DNA from: G963665975 sp963665975
GTDB lineage: Bacteria > Bacteroidota > Rhodothermia > Rhodothermales > Bin80
DNA: 64,000 nucleotides
Reading direction: 5' to 3'
Assembly (NCBI GenBank): GCA_963665975.1
Contig: OY762508.1
Span: forward strand, 2,480,001-2,544,000
Positions within the stretch are counted from its first letter, which is position 1; every line of letters starts with the position of its first letter. The translations under genes were made by a program, and so were the position numbers. The notes under the pieces are model-generated. The model was not told the origin of the DNA and ran no database searches. It saw only the letters and a list, made by a program, of their open reading frames with translations. Of the stretch, positions 33,551-42,391 are shown piece by piece.

Positions 33551-34930
33551 ATGTATTGCCGCGTGCTATTGCTTCTCAGCATGCTCCTATTCGCAGGATG
33601 CATGGCAGACCGTTCGGGAGAAGCGGACCGAATGCCCAACATAATCATTCTCTTCGCCGATGACCTAGGGTACGGTGATCTGGGCGCCTATGGACATCCT
33701 ACCATCCATACGCCGAACCTGGATGCCATGGCTGCCGAAGGCCTGAAGTTTACACAGTTCTACACAGGGGCCTCGGTATGTACGCCCAGCCGAGCGGCAT
33801 TGTTGACCGGACGCCTTCCAGTTCGCAACGGAATGGCAGACGACCGGATACGCGTGATTTTCCCCCCGTCCGAAGGCGGGCTGCCGGAAGACGAAATCAC
33901 CATAGCGGAAGCGCTCAAGACGCAGGGCTACGCCACAGCGGCCATTGGCAAGTGGCACCTGGGACACCAGGAACAGCACCTGCCGACCAGTAATGGCTTT
34001 GACCGGTATTTTGGGATCCCATATTCCAACGATATGAGCCCTGCCACGAGCCCGGGGAAGCGGGCACAGACCTATCCTGGCCTGCCGCTCATGCGCGATA
34101 CGGAAATCATAGAAGAAGAGCCCGACCAGCGGCAGCTGACCCAACGGTATACCGATGAGGCCGTGCAGTTTATCCGCGAAAACCGCGACCAGCCATTCTT
34201 CCTGTACTTGCCGCATACGTTTCCGCATATTCCACTCTTCGCTTCCGGAGCGTTCGAAGGGGCCAGCAAGCGAGGGCTATACGGCGATGTGGTCGAAGAA
34301 ATGGACTGGAGCACTGGGCGGATTCTATCAGAGTTGCGCGAACTGGACCTTGACACACACACACTCGTATTCTTCACCAGCGATAATGGGCCGTGGCTAA
34401 CCGAGCATCTGGAGGGAGGCTCGGCAGGATTGCTGCACGACGGCAAAGGGACGACCTGGGAGGGGGGCATGCGCGTGCCTGCTCTCGCCTGGTGGCCTGG
34501 AACGATTGCACCCGGCAACACGACAGATGCGCTGGCAACCACCATGGATCTGTATGCCACAGCACTAGGTCTGGCAGGCGTTGACCTTCCTGGTGACCGT
34601 ATAATGGATGGCGTGGATCTGACGCCAGTCCTGACCGACCCCGCACAGGATGTCCGGAATATGGTGTACTATTACCGGGGCACCCGCCTCTTCGCCGTGC
34701 GCCAAGGCCCGTGGAAGATGCATTTTATCACCCAGAGCGCATACATCGGAGACCGGCCCGTGGAGCATGACCCACCTGCGTTGTACCATCTCGAGCACGA
34801 CCCATCGGAACGCTTCAACGTTTCCGAGCAGCATCCGGACATCCTGACGGAGATTCAGGCCGCTGTCAATGAGCACCGAGGTGCACTTGTGGTGGCGCCT
34901 TCCCAACTTGGAATTCCGGCATGGGAATGA
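33551..34930 (+). CDS. Sulfatase (formylglycine-dependent), lipoprotein
   Basis: A 459-residue arylsulfatase-type enzyme that cleaves sulfate esters. The start MYCRVLLLLSMLLFAGC gives a lipoprotein signal with Cys17, so it is exported. Metal-site residues appear in ILFADDLGYGDLGAYG; the formylglycine motif is Cys77 in SVCTPSRAALLTGR; AAIGKWHLGH, FFTSDNGPW and the closing part follow as in the family. The frame is open to 33494, but the signal peptide fixes the start. Its last bases overlap the next gene, a formylglycine-generating enzyme, which presumably activates it. Confidence 0.93.
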   Translation: MYCRVLLLLSMLLFAGCMADRSGEADRMPNIIILFADDLGYGDLGAYGHPTIHTPNLDAMAAEGLKFTQFYTGASVCTPSRAALLTGRLPVRNGMADDRIRVIFPPSEGGLPEDEITIAEALKTQGYATAAIGKWHLGHQEQHLPTSNGFDRYFGIPYSNDMSPATSPGKRAQTYPGLPLMRDTEIIEEEPDQRQLTQRYTDEAVQFIRENRDQPFFLYLPHTFPHIPLFASGAFEGASKRGLYGDVVEEMDWSTGRILSELRELDLDTHTLVFFTSDNGPWLTEHLEGGSAGLLHDGKGTTWEGGMRVPALAWWPGTIAPGNTTDALATTMDLYATALGLAGVDLPGDRIMDGVDLTPVLTDPAQDVRNMVYYYRGTRLFAVRQGPWKMHFITQSAYIGDRPVEHDPPALYHLEHDPSERFNVSEQHPDILTEIQAAVNEHRGALVVAPSQLGIPAWE

Positions 34931-35826
34931 ATCGCTCTCACACAATAATCCTGTACGCAGGCGCGTTTTTAGTGTTGGGGCTTATCGGTTGCGCAGCAGA
35001 GCATGCTCAACTGCCTGATAATTACGAAATACCGGAAGGCATGGTGTTCGTGCCTGGTGGCAAGACCAGGATCGGATCGGAAACAGGTATGCCAGTTGAG
35101 CGGCCCGTCTTTTGGACTAAAGTGGATGGGTTCTTGATGGATGTCCATCCGGTGACTGTTGGGCAGTTTGCAGCGTTCGTAGAAGCTACGGGCTTTGTCA
35201 CGGAAGCGGAGCGTTTCGGCAATGCCGGCGTCTTTGATTATGAAACCCGACGCTGGGTCCTGGTAGACGGCGCGATGTGGAGTCACCCGCTCGGACCGTC
35301 CGCGCCACCCGCCTTGGAAGATCATCCCGTAACCCAGGTATCCTGGCATGATGCAGTCGCCTACGCGACGTGGGCGGGTAAGCGCTTGCCTACGGAAGTG
35401 GAGTGGGAGCACGCGGCCCGTGGCGGGAGCAATAGTCGCACGCGCTATGCCTGGGGAGACGACATCGTGGTGGACGGAGCGCCGAAGGCGAATATCTGGG
35501 ACGGAAAATTTCCGATGCACAATACAGGTGAAGACGGCCACCTGTATACGTCGCCTGTGGGAGCCTACGGCGAAACTCGGCTTGGGATGACCGACATGGG
35601 CGGCAACGTGTGGGAATGGACACTGGATTGGTATCGGCCATACGCGGAGCGAAACGAGTCCTACGAACCGAACCAGCAGAGCGAAAAGGCACAGCGGGGC
35701 GGCAGCTTTTTGTGCGAGCCCGGCTGGTGCCATGGTTATCGCGTCTCGGGGCGTAGCCATTCGACGCCCGAAACTTCCCTGTTTCATGTAGGCTTCCGAT
35801 GCGCCAAAGACCTGCCTACGGACTAG
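34921..35826 (+). CDS. Formylglycine-generating enzyme (SUMF1/FGE), exported lipoprotein
   Basis: A 301-residue FGE-sulfatase domain protein that would convert the sulfatase Cys to formylglycine. The N-terminus (LYAGAFLVLGLIGC) is a lipoprotein signal. The domain has PEGMVFVPGGKTRIGSE, HPVTQVSWHDAVAYATWAGK, LPTEVEWEHAARGG and TDMGGNVWEWTLDWY. Both active-site cysteines are present: C265 and C270 in SFLCEPGWCHGYR, as in true FGEs. Start could be the ATG at 34921 or at 34927; both overlap the sulfatase stop, so the genes are coupled. Its location outside the cytoplasm matches the exported sulfatases here. Confidence 0.93.
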   Translation: MGMNRSHTIILYAGAFLVLGLIGCAAEHAQLPDNYEIPEGMVFVPGGKTRIGSETGMPVERPVFWTKVDGFLMDVHPVTVGQFAAFVEATGFVTEAERFGNAGVFDYETRRWVLVDGAMWSHPLGPSAPPALEDHPVTQVSWHDAVAYATWAGKRLPTEVEWEHAARGGSNSRTRYAWGDDIVVDGAPKANIWDGKFPMHNTGEDGHLYTSPVGAYGETRLGMTDMGGNVWEWTLDWYRPYAERNESYEPNQQSEKAQRGGSFLCEPGWCHGYRVSGRSHSTPETSLFHVGFRCAKDLPTD

Positions 35827-35881
35827 AATCTCATAGAGTGTGTTGTGCAACATTTTATGCCGTGTTTCATCTAACTATAGG

Positions 35882-37417
35882 ATGCACCCACCTCACAAAG
35901 TCATTCTGATGCCAGTATTTCTCAGGTCGTTTGTTACCCTCCTCCTTATCGGTACCTTGTTATCCGGATCTCATGACGCCCTCGCGCAGTCGGGCACCTT
36001 TTTTAACCAGCGTGACGACACCTATCCGCTCCTCGGTTTGAAACGGGCAAAAGAGGCGTATGAGACTGCCCGGCTGGAGTTCGAACGCCAGAAAACGTTA
36101 TTTGACAAAGGGCTACTGGCCCGGCAGGACTATGACCGGGTCACGAGCAACTATTCGGACGCGGAGGTCAACTACCAGCAGTCGCTGCTGGCCGTGCTCT
36201 TCGAGCAGCAGTACGTGATTATCTCACAGGCTGTCAAGTATCAGGCAAGCGGCAATCGCAAGCGTGTCCGGCTGACGCTCGCCAACGCGACAGGGGGAAC
36301 AGCGGAGTTCCAGAAGTTGATCGGGCTGGAGGACGAGTTGTTTCGCTCGCTGCAGCCGGATGTGATCAACAACATTTACGTGTCCCTCGTCAATGACGAA
36401 GACGCGATCATCAGTGACCCGTACGAGCACAAGCTCGACCAGCTGCTCAGCGGAGTGCCTGCTACGCTGGATTTTGGGTTACTGCAGGATTTGGATGCCG
36501 TAACGGTAGCCATACTGTACGGTGATGGTGTGCAGCAGAGCCGTAAGATCTTCCTGCAGAAAGATGCATCCGTGAACATCGCAGCCATTGAAGCGGAGCA
36601 GTTTTCCCTGGAGGTAGAACTTGGAGGCACGACCGATTATCCCATGACGCTGGAACTCTTCAGCGGAGTGTCCAACACATTCAAACTTGAGGTCGTCGGT
36701 CTGCCTCAAGAAATCAATCGTTACTTTCTCGATCCTACCTCGAACAACCGGCTGAGTCAGTTTCAATTTACCGAGGGCGTCAATACCCGCGAGGCCGCCC
36801 TCCGGGTATTCCTGCCCGAGAGGCCGACGGGCGATTTCGTCATCGACGAAGCCCTGTCCTTTTACGCACTGGCCATTCCAAGAGAGCGCGTAGACGAAAT
36901 CGGCGACCTGCGGGGGGTCCAGATGACGAGTGCCGAGATAGAAAACCTGGGTGTTGGGCACGTGCGCCTGGAGCTCGTGCCGCGGGGCATCGGCGAAGTT
37001 CTCGTCCGCGCGCAGCAGCTCTTCCACTCGATCAAGCCGGATGAAACCGTTGATGTGAGCATAGAGATCGTCAATGAAGGGACACGCCGCCTGGATAATG
37101 TGCGGATCGAGACGGATCTGCCGCTGAACTGGACCGATGTCATTGACCCAGAAGTGATCGAAGAGCTTGATATCAACGAAGAGCGCCGCATCAATCTGGC
37201 GTTTACGCCTCCCGGCGAAGTCTCTCCCGGTCGCTACGAAATCCGGATTCGCACCTCGTCACTGTCGGACGATCAGCCCATCGAGGGCGAAGACAAGACT
37301 GTGACGATCCAAATAGAGCAGAAGACCAACATTCTGGGAACGGTGTCTCTCATTCTAGTGATTCTGATCCTTGTCGGGGGAATTGTGGTATTCGGTATTC
37401 GCCTATCGCGCAGGTAG
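35882..37417 (+). CDS. Exported NEW3-domain membrane protein linked to an ABC exporter
   Basis: A protein of 511 residues with a signal peptide (FVTLLLIGTLLSGSHDALAQ), a coiled-coil hairpin early on (AYETARLEFERQKTLFDKGL … DYDRVTSNYSDAEVNYQQSL) reminiscent of adaptor hairpins, and a C-terminal NPCBM-associated NEW3-type beta domain (DETVDVSIEIVNEGTRRLDN). A last membrane helix (LILVILILVGGIVVFGIRLS) ends it. It precedes an ABC ATPase and two ABC-2 permeases on the same strand. COG1470-type proteins often occur with such exporters; a substrate is unknown. Start at 35882 or the Met at 35909. Confidence 0.75.
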   Translation: MHPPHKVILMPVFLRSFVTLLLIGTLLSGSHDALAQSGTFFNQRDDTYPLLGLKRAKEAYETARLEFERQKTLFDKGLLARQDYDRVTSNYSDAEVNYQQSLLAVLFEQQYVIISQAVKYQASGNRKRVRLTLANATGGTAEFQKLIGLEDELFRSLQPDVINNIYVSLVNDEDAIISDPYEHKLDQLLSGVPATLDFGLLQDLDAVTVAILYGDGVQQSRKIFLQKDASVNIAAIEAEQFSLEVELGGTTDYPMTLELFSGVSNTFKLEVVGLPQEINRYFLDPTSNNRLSQFQFTEGVNTREAALRVFLPERPTGDFVIDEALSFYALAIPRERVDEIGDLRGVQMTSAEIENLGVGHVRLELVPRGIGEVLVRAQQLFHSIKPDETVDVSIEIVNEGTRRLDNVRIETDLPLNWTDVIDPEVIEELDINEERRINLAFTPPGEVSPGRYEIRIRTSSLSDDQPIEGEDKTVTIQIEQKTNILGTVSLILVILILVGGIVVFGIRLSRR

Positions 37418-37456
37418 AGTTCTCTGGCTTAATCACTTGACCATACATATGCTGGC

Positions 37457-38203
37457 ATGACAGACTTGCGACCCATGATGGAGGCGGACGGCCTCACGAA
37501 ACGCTACGAAGATGGCACGTTGGGACTGCAGCAGCTTTCTATGCAGGTTTTTCCCGGACAGGTTTACGCAATGCTGGGCGGAAACGGTGCAGGTAAGACA
37601 ACCGCGATCAACCTGTTCCTGAATTTCATCGAGCCGACAGAAGGCGAGGCGCGCGTGGATGGTATCGCGACACACAAGGAGCCCTTAGAGGCCAAGGCCC
37701 GGTTAGCCTACGTGTCGGAAAATGTGATGCTATACCCGAATTTCACGGCGTTGCAAAACCTGGATTTCTTTGCGAGACTGGGTGGCAACACACAATACTC
37801 CAAGGAGGATTATCGGAGGGTGCTCTTGCGCGTAGGGCTGCAGGAAGAAGCCCACGACCGGCGGCTGAAAGGGTATTCGAAAGGGATGCGGCAGAAATGC
37901 GGGATTGCGATTGCAATTCTGAAAAACGCACCAGCGATTCTCCTCGATGAGCCCACCAGCGGCCTGGATCCAAAGGCGGCTTTTGAATTTATCCATCTGC
38001 TCCAGACACTCCGCGAAGAAGGCAAGGCGATTCTGATGTCCACGCACGACATCTTTCGCGCCAAAGAAATCGCAGATCTGGTGGGCATCCTGAACGAAGG
38101 ACGCCTTGTCATGCAGCGCACACAGGATGACCTTGTCGGGGAAGACCTGGAGAAACTCTACGTCGAGTACATGGCCGGCTACATGGATAAAGCGGCTGCA
38201 TGA
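37457..38203 (+). CDS. ABC transporter ATP-binding protein
   Basis: A 248-residue ATPase with Walker A GGNGAGKTT, signature YSKGMRQKCG and Walker B AILLDEPTSGLD followed by the switch His in MSTHDIFRAKE. It powers the exporter formed by the two ABC-2 permeases encoded next. It lies 39 bases after the NEW3-domain gene and before the first permease, so a four-gene operon is likely. Confidence 0.93.
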   Translation: MTDLRPMMEADGLTKRYEDGTLGLQQLSMQVFPGQVYAMLGGNGAGKTTAINLFLNFIEPTEGEARVDGIATHKEPLEAKARLAYVSENVMLYPNFTALQNLDFFARLGGNTQYSKEDYRRVLLRVGLQEEAHDRRLKGYSKGMRQKCGIAIAILKNAPAILLDEPTSGLDPKAAFEFIHLLQTLREEGKAILMSTHDIFRAKEIADLVGILNEGRLVMQRTQDDLVGEDLEKLYVEYMAGYMDKAAA

Positions 38204-38240
38204 GCACCCTGGACCTCACTCATCTAACCTCTGGCGAGGC

Positions 38241-39662
38241 ATGTTCCGGATACTGGTAGAAAAAGAGCTGCGCGAAATCATTGGTTCCACGAAATTCGCG
38301 GTGACCTTCGGTGTGTGTTCTGTGCTGATCCTGTTGGCCTTTTATGTTGGGGCGCGCAACTATCAGGTAAGCCAGGCCGGGTATGAGGCCGCACGTGCGG
38401 AGAACCTCAAGCAAATGGAGGGCCTCACCGAATGGACGCGCGTTGATCATCGCATTTTCTTGCCGCCGCAGCCACTGTCGACCCTTGTGTCGGGGATTTC
38501 GAACGACGTTGGTCGAACGACAGAAATGCGTACCCAGGGTGAATTGCGCTCCGAAAACAGCCGCTTCAATGAGGATCCGATTTTTGCGGTATTCCGGTTC
38601 CTGGACCTGGAATTCATTTTCAGCATCGTGCTTTCGCTCTTCGCGATTCTCTTCGCGTATGATGCAATTAATGGTGAGAAGGAGCGTGGCACCCTCCGGT
38701 TGTCGTTTGCCAATTCCGTGCCGCGCGACCGGTATATTCTGAGCAAACTCGTGGGCGCCTTTCTGGCGCTCGGCGTGCCGCTACTCATCCCAATCCTGAT
38801 TGGGGCAACACTGCTGCCAGTGCTGGGCATCCCTATGACGGGGAGCAGTTGGACTCGGCTCGGCATGGTGATACTGGCCGGCTATCTCTATCTGGGCGTG
38901 TTTCTTACGCTGAGCGTCTTCGTCTCTGCGCTCACCGAGCACTCGTCGAGCTCTTTCCTGTTATTGCTCGTAGTCTGGATTTTTGCCGTACTCATCATTC
39001 CGCGGGTTGCAGTGTTGATTTCCGGTCGCACCGTAGACGTGCCCTCGATAGACAAAGTGAATTACGAGAAGAATCGATTCCGTTCGCAGCTTTGGCAGGA
39101 GGACCGTGAGAAGATGAATGACTATTCGAGAGAAAATCCGCCGTCCGCAGGTGAGGACATGACGCAGTGGATGGAGGGCTTCCGGGCATTCATGACCGAG
39201 CTATCAAACGAACGTAACGAGAAAAGCCAGGAATTCGGCGGACGGCTTAATGAAGACCGACGAAACCGTGAAGTGGTCCAGCATCGCCTGGCGCTTGGCA
39301 TTGCACGGCTTTCTCCGACATCCGTTTTTTCTCTTGCCACTACGGATCTGGCTGGCACGTCGCTGGAGCTCAAACAGCGTTATGCGGAAGCGGTGAACCG
39401 CTACCAGGAAACTTACGCCCAGTTCATAGAGGAAAAAACGGGCACCCAGGGCGGCATGTTTTTCATGATGAGGTCAGGCGGCGAAGAGGAAGAAGAGCCC
39501 GAAGAAATCGACCCGTATGAGCTGCCTGTGTTCGAGTACCAGGAGCCGACTTCCAGAGAGCTCGTAGGCGGCTCACTACTGGATGTTGGCCTGCTACTCC
39601 TTTTCAACATCGTATTTTTCGCCGGCGCCTTCGTTGCTTTTCTACGCTACGACGTCCGATAA
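38241..39662 (+). CDS. ABC-2 type permease, first of two
   Basis: A 473-residue permease from MFRILVEKELREIIGSTKFA. It has an N-terminal helix, a long extracytoplasmic loop, the helix block IVLSLFAILFAYDAINGEKE and GTLRLSFANSVPRDRYILSK typical of ABC-2 permeases with a DUF3526-like insertion, a charged coiled region and a final membrane helix ending in FLRYDVR. The following gene encodes a paralogue with the same ending. The frame is open to 38106, but upstream codons overlap the ATPase and lack similarity. Confidence 0.88.
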   Translation: MFRILVEKELREIIGSTKFAVTFGVCSVLILLAFYVGARNYQVSQAGYEAARAENLKQMEGLTEWTRVDHRIFLPPQPLSTLVSGISNDVGRTTEMRTQGELRSENSRFNEDPIFAVFRFLDLEFIFSIVLSLFAILFAYDAINGEKERGTLRLSFANSVPRDRYILSKLVGAFLALGVPLLIPILIGATLLPVLGIPMTGSSWTRLGMVILAGYLYLGVFLTLSVFVSALTEHSSSSFLLLLVVWIFAVLIIPRVAVLISGRTVDVPSIDKVNYEKNRFRSQLWQEDREKMNDYSRENPPSAGEDMTQWMEGFRAFMTELSNERNEKSQEFGGRLNEDRRNREVVQHRLALGIARLSPTSVFSLATTDLAGTSLELKQRYAEAVNRYQETYAQFIEEKTGTQGGMFFMMRSGGEEEEEPEEIDPYELPVFEYQEPTSRELVGGSLLDVGLLLLFNIVFFAGAFVAFLRYDVR

Positions 39663-39691
39663 CCCCTTGCACGCAATCAACGGGCATCACC

Positions 39692-41149
39692 ATGTTCTTC
39701 ACTCTCTTCGAAAAAGAGCTTAAGGCTATCCTGCTGAGCCCGAAATTTGTGGTGACCTTCGGGATCTGTTCGGTGCTGATTCTGCTGAGCGTGCTTATTG
39801 GAGTGCAGGAATACCAGGCCAATGTGGATCAGTACGAAACCGCCATTCAGCTAGCCGATCAGGAAGTACGCGAGGCCACGTCGTGGTGGGGCATCAATAA
39901 CAAGGCCTACCGAAAGCCTAACGCGTTGCAGATCTTTGCCTCAGGCGTCAATAATGATATCGGCCGCCTGTCGAACATAAGCACGTGGAGGGAAGTGAAG
40001 CTGCGCCAGAGTGTATATCTGGACAACTCCTTATTTGCGCTATTCCGGTTCATTGATTTCACCTTCATCGTGCAGGTCGTATTATCGCTCTTCGCCATTC
40101 TTTTCACTTACGATGCCATAAATGGCGAGAGGGAATCCGGCACGCTAAAGCTCACATTCTCTAATGCGGTCCCCCGCGCGCAGTACATTTTGGCCAAGTT
40201 CGCAGGGGCGACAACGGGGCTCATCGTACCGCTGCTCATCCCGATTGCACTGGCGCTGCTAATCGTTATGGTCATGGACGTCCCCATGACGGGTGTGGAA
40301 TGGTGGAAACTGTTGGCGCTCATCGGCACATCATTGCTGTACTTCACGTTTTTTATCGTGCTGGGCCTGCTGGTGTCGGCCATGACCCGTCGTTCTTCGG
40401 TTTCATTCTTGGTGCTGCTTGTTGCCTGGGTGCTGTTCGTGCTCATCCTGCCGCGCGCCGCCACGATGGCGGCCGGGCAGATCGTACACGTACCGAGCAT
40501 CGCCGAAGTAGAGAGCCAGAAGGATCGCTACCGTACAGATCGCTGGTCGTCATTTTGGGAGGAGCGGCAGGAGAGGTGGAGGGACAACATGGCTCAAATG
40601 GAAGGCATGGATGAAGAGGAGCGAGATGAGTATCGGGCCGAGCACCAAGAAGAGTGGGCTCAGGCCGACGACGATGCCCGGCAGTTAGCGCAGGAGGATA
40701 TGGCCGAGTTTGAACGTAAGACCAACGAAGACCTGAATAACCGCAAGGGTGAGCAGGAACGCTTGGCATTCACCCTTTCGCGATTCTCTCCATCCTCTGC
40801 GTACCAACTTGCTACCATGAATCTGGCTGGTACGAATACTACGCTCAAGGCGCGCTACGAAGAATCCATGAAGGCCTATAGAACCTCCTTCTCGCAGTTT
40901 GTCGACGACAAGCGCGAGGAGGAGCGGAAACGGAGCAGGCAGCAGCAGAGTGGCCAGCGCACCGTCATCCGGTTTGGAGGTGGCGATCAGTCGCTGGACG
41001 TCAGTGAACTCCCCCGCTATGAGGCTCCCGAAAGCACATTTACGGAGGCCATCAGGCCGTCGATTGTCGACATCGGCTTGTTGGCACTGTTCTCAATCGT
41101 CTGCTTTGGGGGCGCGTTTACGATGTTCTTGCGCTACGACGTGCGTTAG
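39692..41149 (+). CDS. ABC-2 type permease, second of two
   Basis: A 485-residue paralogue of the preceding permease (MFFTLFEKELKAILLSPKFV). The shared core VVLSLFAILFTYDAINGERE and TLKLTFSNAVPRAQYILAKF is plain, as is the FLRYDVR end. The loop between the last helices is highly charged (EEERDEYRAEHQEEWAQADD). The pair probably forms a heterodimeric membrane channel. It ends 4 bases into the convergent NadR-like gene. Confidence 0.88.
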   Translation: MFFTLFEKELKAILLSPKFVVTFGICSVLILLSVLIGVQEYQANVDQYETAIQLADQEVREATSWWGINNKAYRKPNALQIFASGVNNDIGRLSNISTWREVKLRQSVYLDNSLFALFRFIDFTFIVQVVLSLFAILFTYDAINGERESGTLKLTFSNAVPRAQYILAKFAGATTGLIVPLLIPIALALLIVMVMDVPMTGVEWWKLLALIGTSLLYFTFFIVLGLLVSAMTRRSSVSFLVLLVAWVLFVLILPRAATMAAGQIVHVPSIAEVESQKDRYRTDRWSSFWEERQERWRDNMAQMEGMDEEERDEYRAEHQEEWAQADDDARQLAQEDMAEFERKTNEDLNNRKGEQERLAFTLSRFSPSSAYQLATMNLAGTNTTLKARYEESMKAYRTSFSQFVDDKREEERKRSRQQQSGQRTVIRFGGGDQSLDVSELPRYEAPESTFTEAIRPSIVDIGLLALFSIVCFGGAFTMFLRYDVR

Positions 41150-41736
41150 GTGCAAAGTAGTTTGTCTATGGCCTCGCAGGCGCGGTGCAGGCGACGGCTG
41201 GGCGTGCCGCTAAGGAGCACGTGAGGCAGGTTGCGTGTGACCAGTTCAGAGCGGAAGCGTGCATGTAGCGTGGCGCGCGTGGCGGGTCCATCCCGTTGCC
41301 CCTCCTCCGGGATCCAAGGAATGTCGATGTCGGCGAGCAGGTACAGGTCACCGGCATGCTGCAGGGACAGGTTTAGAAGCCACGAGGGTTGTTCGCCGAA
41401 ATAATGCCTGTGGTACAGGTAAGTGGATATCAGATCCGTATCCAGAAAAAGCACATGCTGCGCCTGCTCCAGGAGCGCCTGTTCCTGGGCCAGATGTCCG
41501 TCGGCAACAAGGCGCGAATCCGCTGGCCCCGGCAACGCTCCTTTATCTTCAACGAATGTCCGGAGATACTCCGGGGCCCAGACCGTTTCGTAGTGTCGAG
41601 CCAGCTGCCTCGCGAGTGTTGTTTTACCCGTTGATTCCGGCCCGGTCAAGACGACGCGCCGGGGAGAGCTGCCAACACGTTGCATGGTCAGCGGAGAGGC
41701 GTCGGAGGTGGGATTGCTATGGCCATAACCATCCAA
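41146..41736 (-). CDS. NadR-like AAA ATP-binding protein (nicotinamide riboside kinase-like)
   Basis: A 196-residue P-loop protein with VVLTGPESTGKTTLARQLAR (Walker A) and FLDTDLISTYLYHRHYFG, typical of the AAA_28/NadR kinase domain that phosphorylates nicotinamide riboside. There is no adenylyltransferase domain. The Met at 41685 (MQRVGSSPRR) is an alternative, perhaps better start. The long form overlaps the end of the upstream membrane-protein gene. Confidence 0.75.
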   Translation of the reverse strand: MDGYGHSNPTSDASPLTMQRVGSSPRRVVLTGPESTGKTTLARQLARHYETVWAPEYLRTFVEDKGALPGPADSRLVADGHLAQEQALLEQAQHVLFLDTDLISTYLYHRHYFGEQPSWLLNLSLQHAGDLYLLADIDIPWIPEEGQRDGPATRATLHARFRSELVTRNLPHVLLSGTPSRRLHRACEAIDKLLCT

Positions 41737-42271
41737 ATACGCCGGCAGTCAGCAGTCCATAGACAAGCCCGTCGAACGCAGTCTTCCATGTATGCGTACA
41801 CGAAAAGCCATGCCAGATGCTGTACGGGAATAGCGCCCCGGCATATCCCAGGAAGGCGGTGGCGCCCACGACCTGGAAGACCTTCAGGTATTCGACGCCC
41901 GCTGGTAGCGTAGCGCTGCCGATGTAGGCGGCAAATATGGTAATGGCGAGCATATGGGCGAGTTGAAGAGCAAGCTGTCGTGGCATTCGGTTACCATTCC
42001 CTACAATCAACAGCAAGCCTACCGGCCCATTGTTTAGCTTTTCTATCCACGCTGGGTCTTTCATTTGCTCCGGGGTTTCTGCAAAGGGAAAGTGGTACTG
42101 GCCCGGCGCAAGTTCCTGTGATCGGATTGTATTGCTGAAGCCGTCCTCGTCGGTTATTGGGGCAAAATCGCCGCGATGGTGCGGCAGAACCATGTTCATG
42201 ATAAAACCGGCGAGGTATACGATAATCGTGGCAACGAGGACGGGTAGCCACAATGAGAGCAAGCTGACCAT
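41717..42271 (-). CDS. Hypothetical membrane protein
   Basis: A 184-residue protein from MVSLLSLWLPVLVATIIVYL with about four membrane segments, the last pair around TAFLGYAGALFPYSIWHGFS. I do not recognise a named family beyond generic small bacterial membrane proteins. It overlaps the NadR-like gene by up to 20 bases, which suggests co-expression. Divergent from recG. Confidence 0.7.
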   Translation of the reverse strand: MVSLLSLWLPVLVATIIVYLAGFIMNMVLPHHRGDFAPITDEDGFSNTIRSQELAPGQYHFPFAETPEQMKDPAWIEKLNNGPVGLLLIVGNGNRMPRQLALQLAHMLAITIFAAYIGSATLPAGVEYLKVFQVVGATAFLGYAGALFPYSIWHGFSCTHTWKTAFDGLVYGLLTAGVFGWLWP

Positions 42272-42391
42272 GATGACCTCCACAACAGGGGGGAAGCAGA
42301 AGAGAAATATCAATGTATGGAAAAGAATAGATTAGTTTGCGCGTTGGAGCCTGTTGGCGTGACGCCATGGGAAATCGCGTGTGTTGATTGA

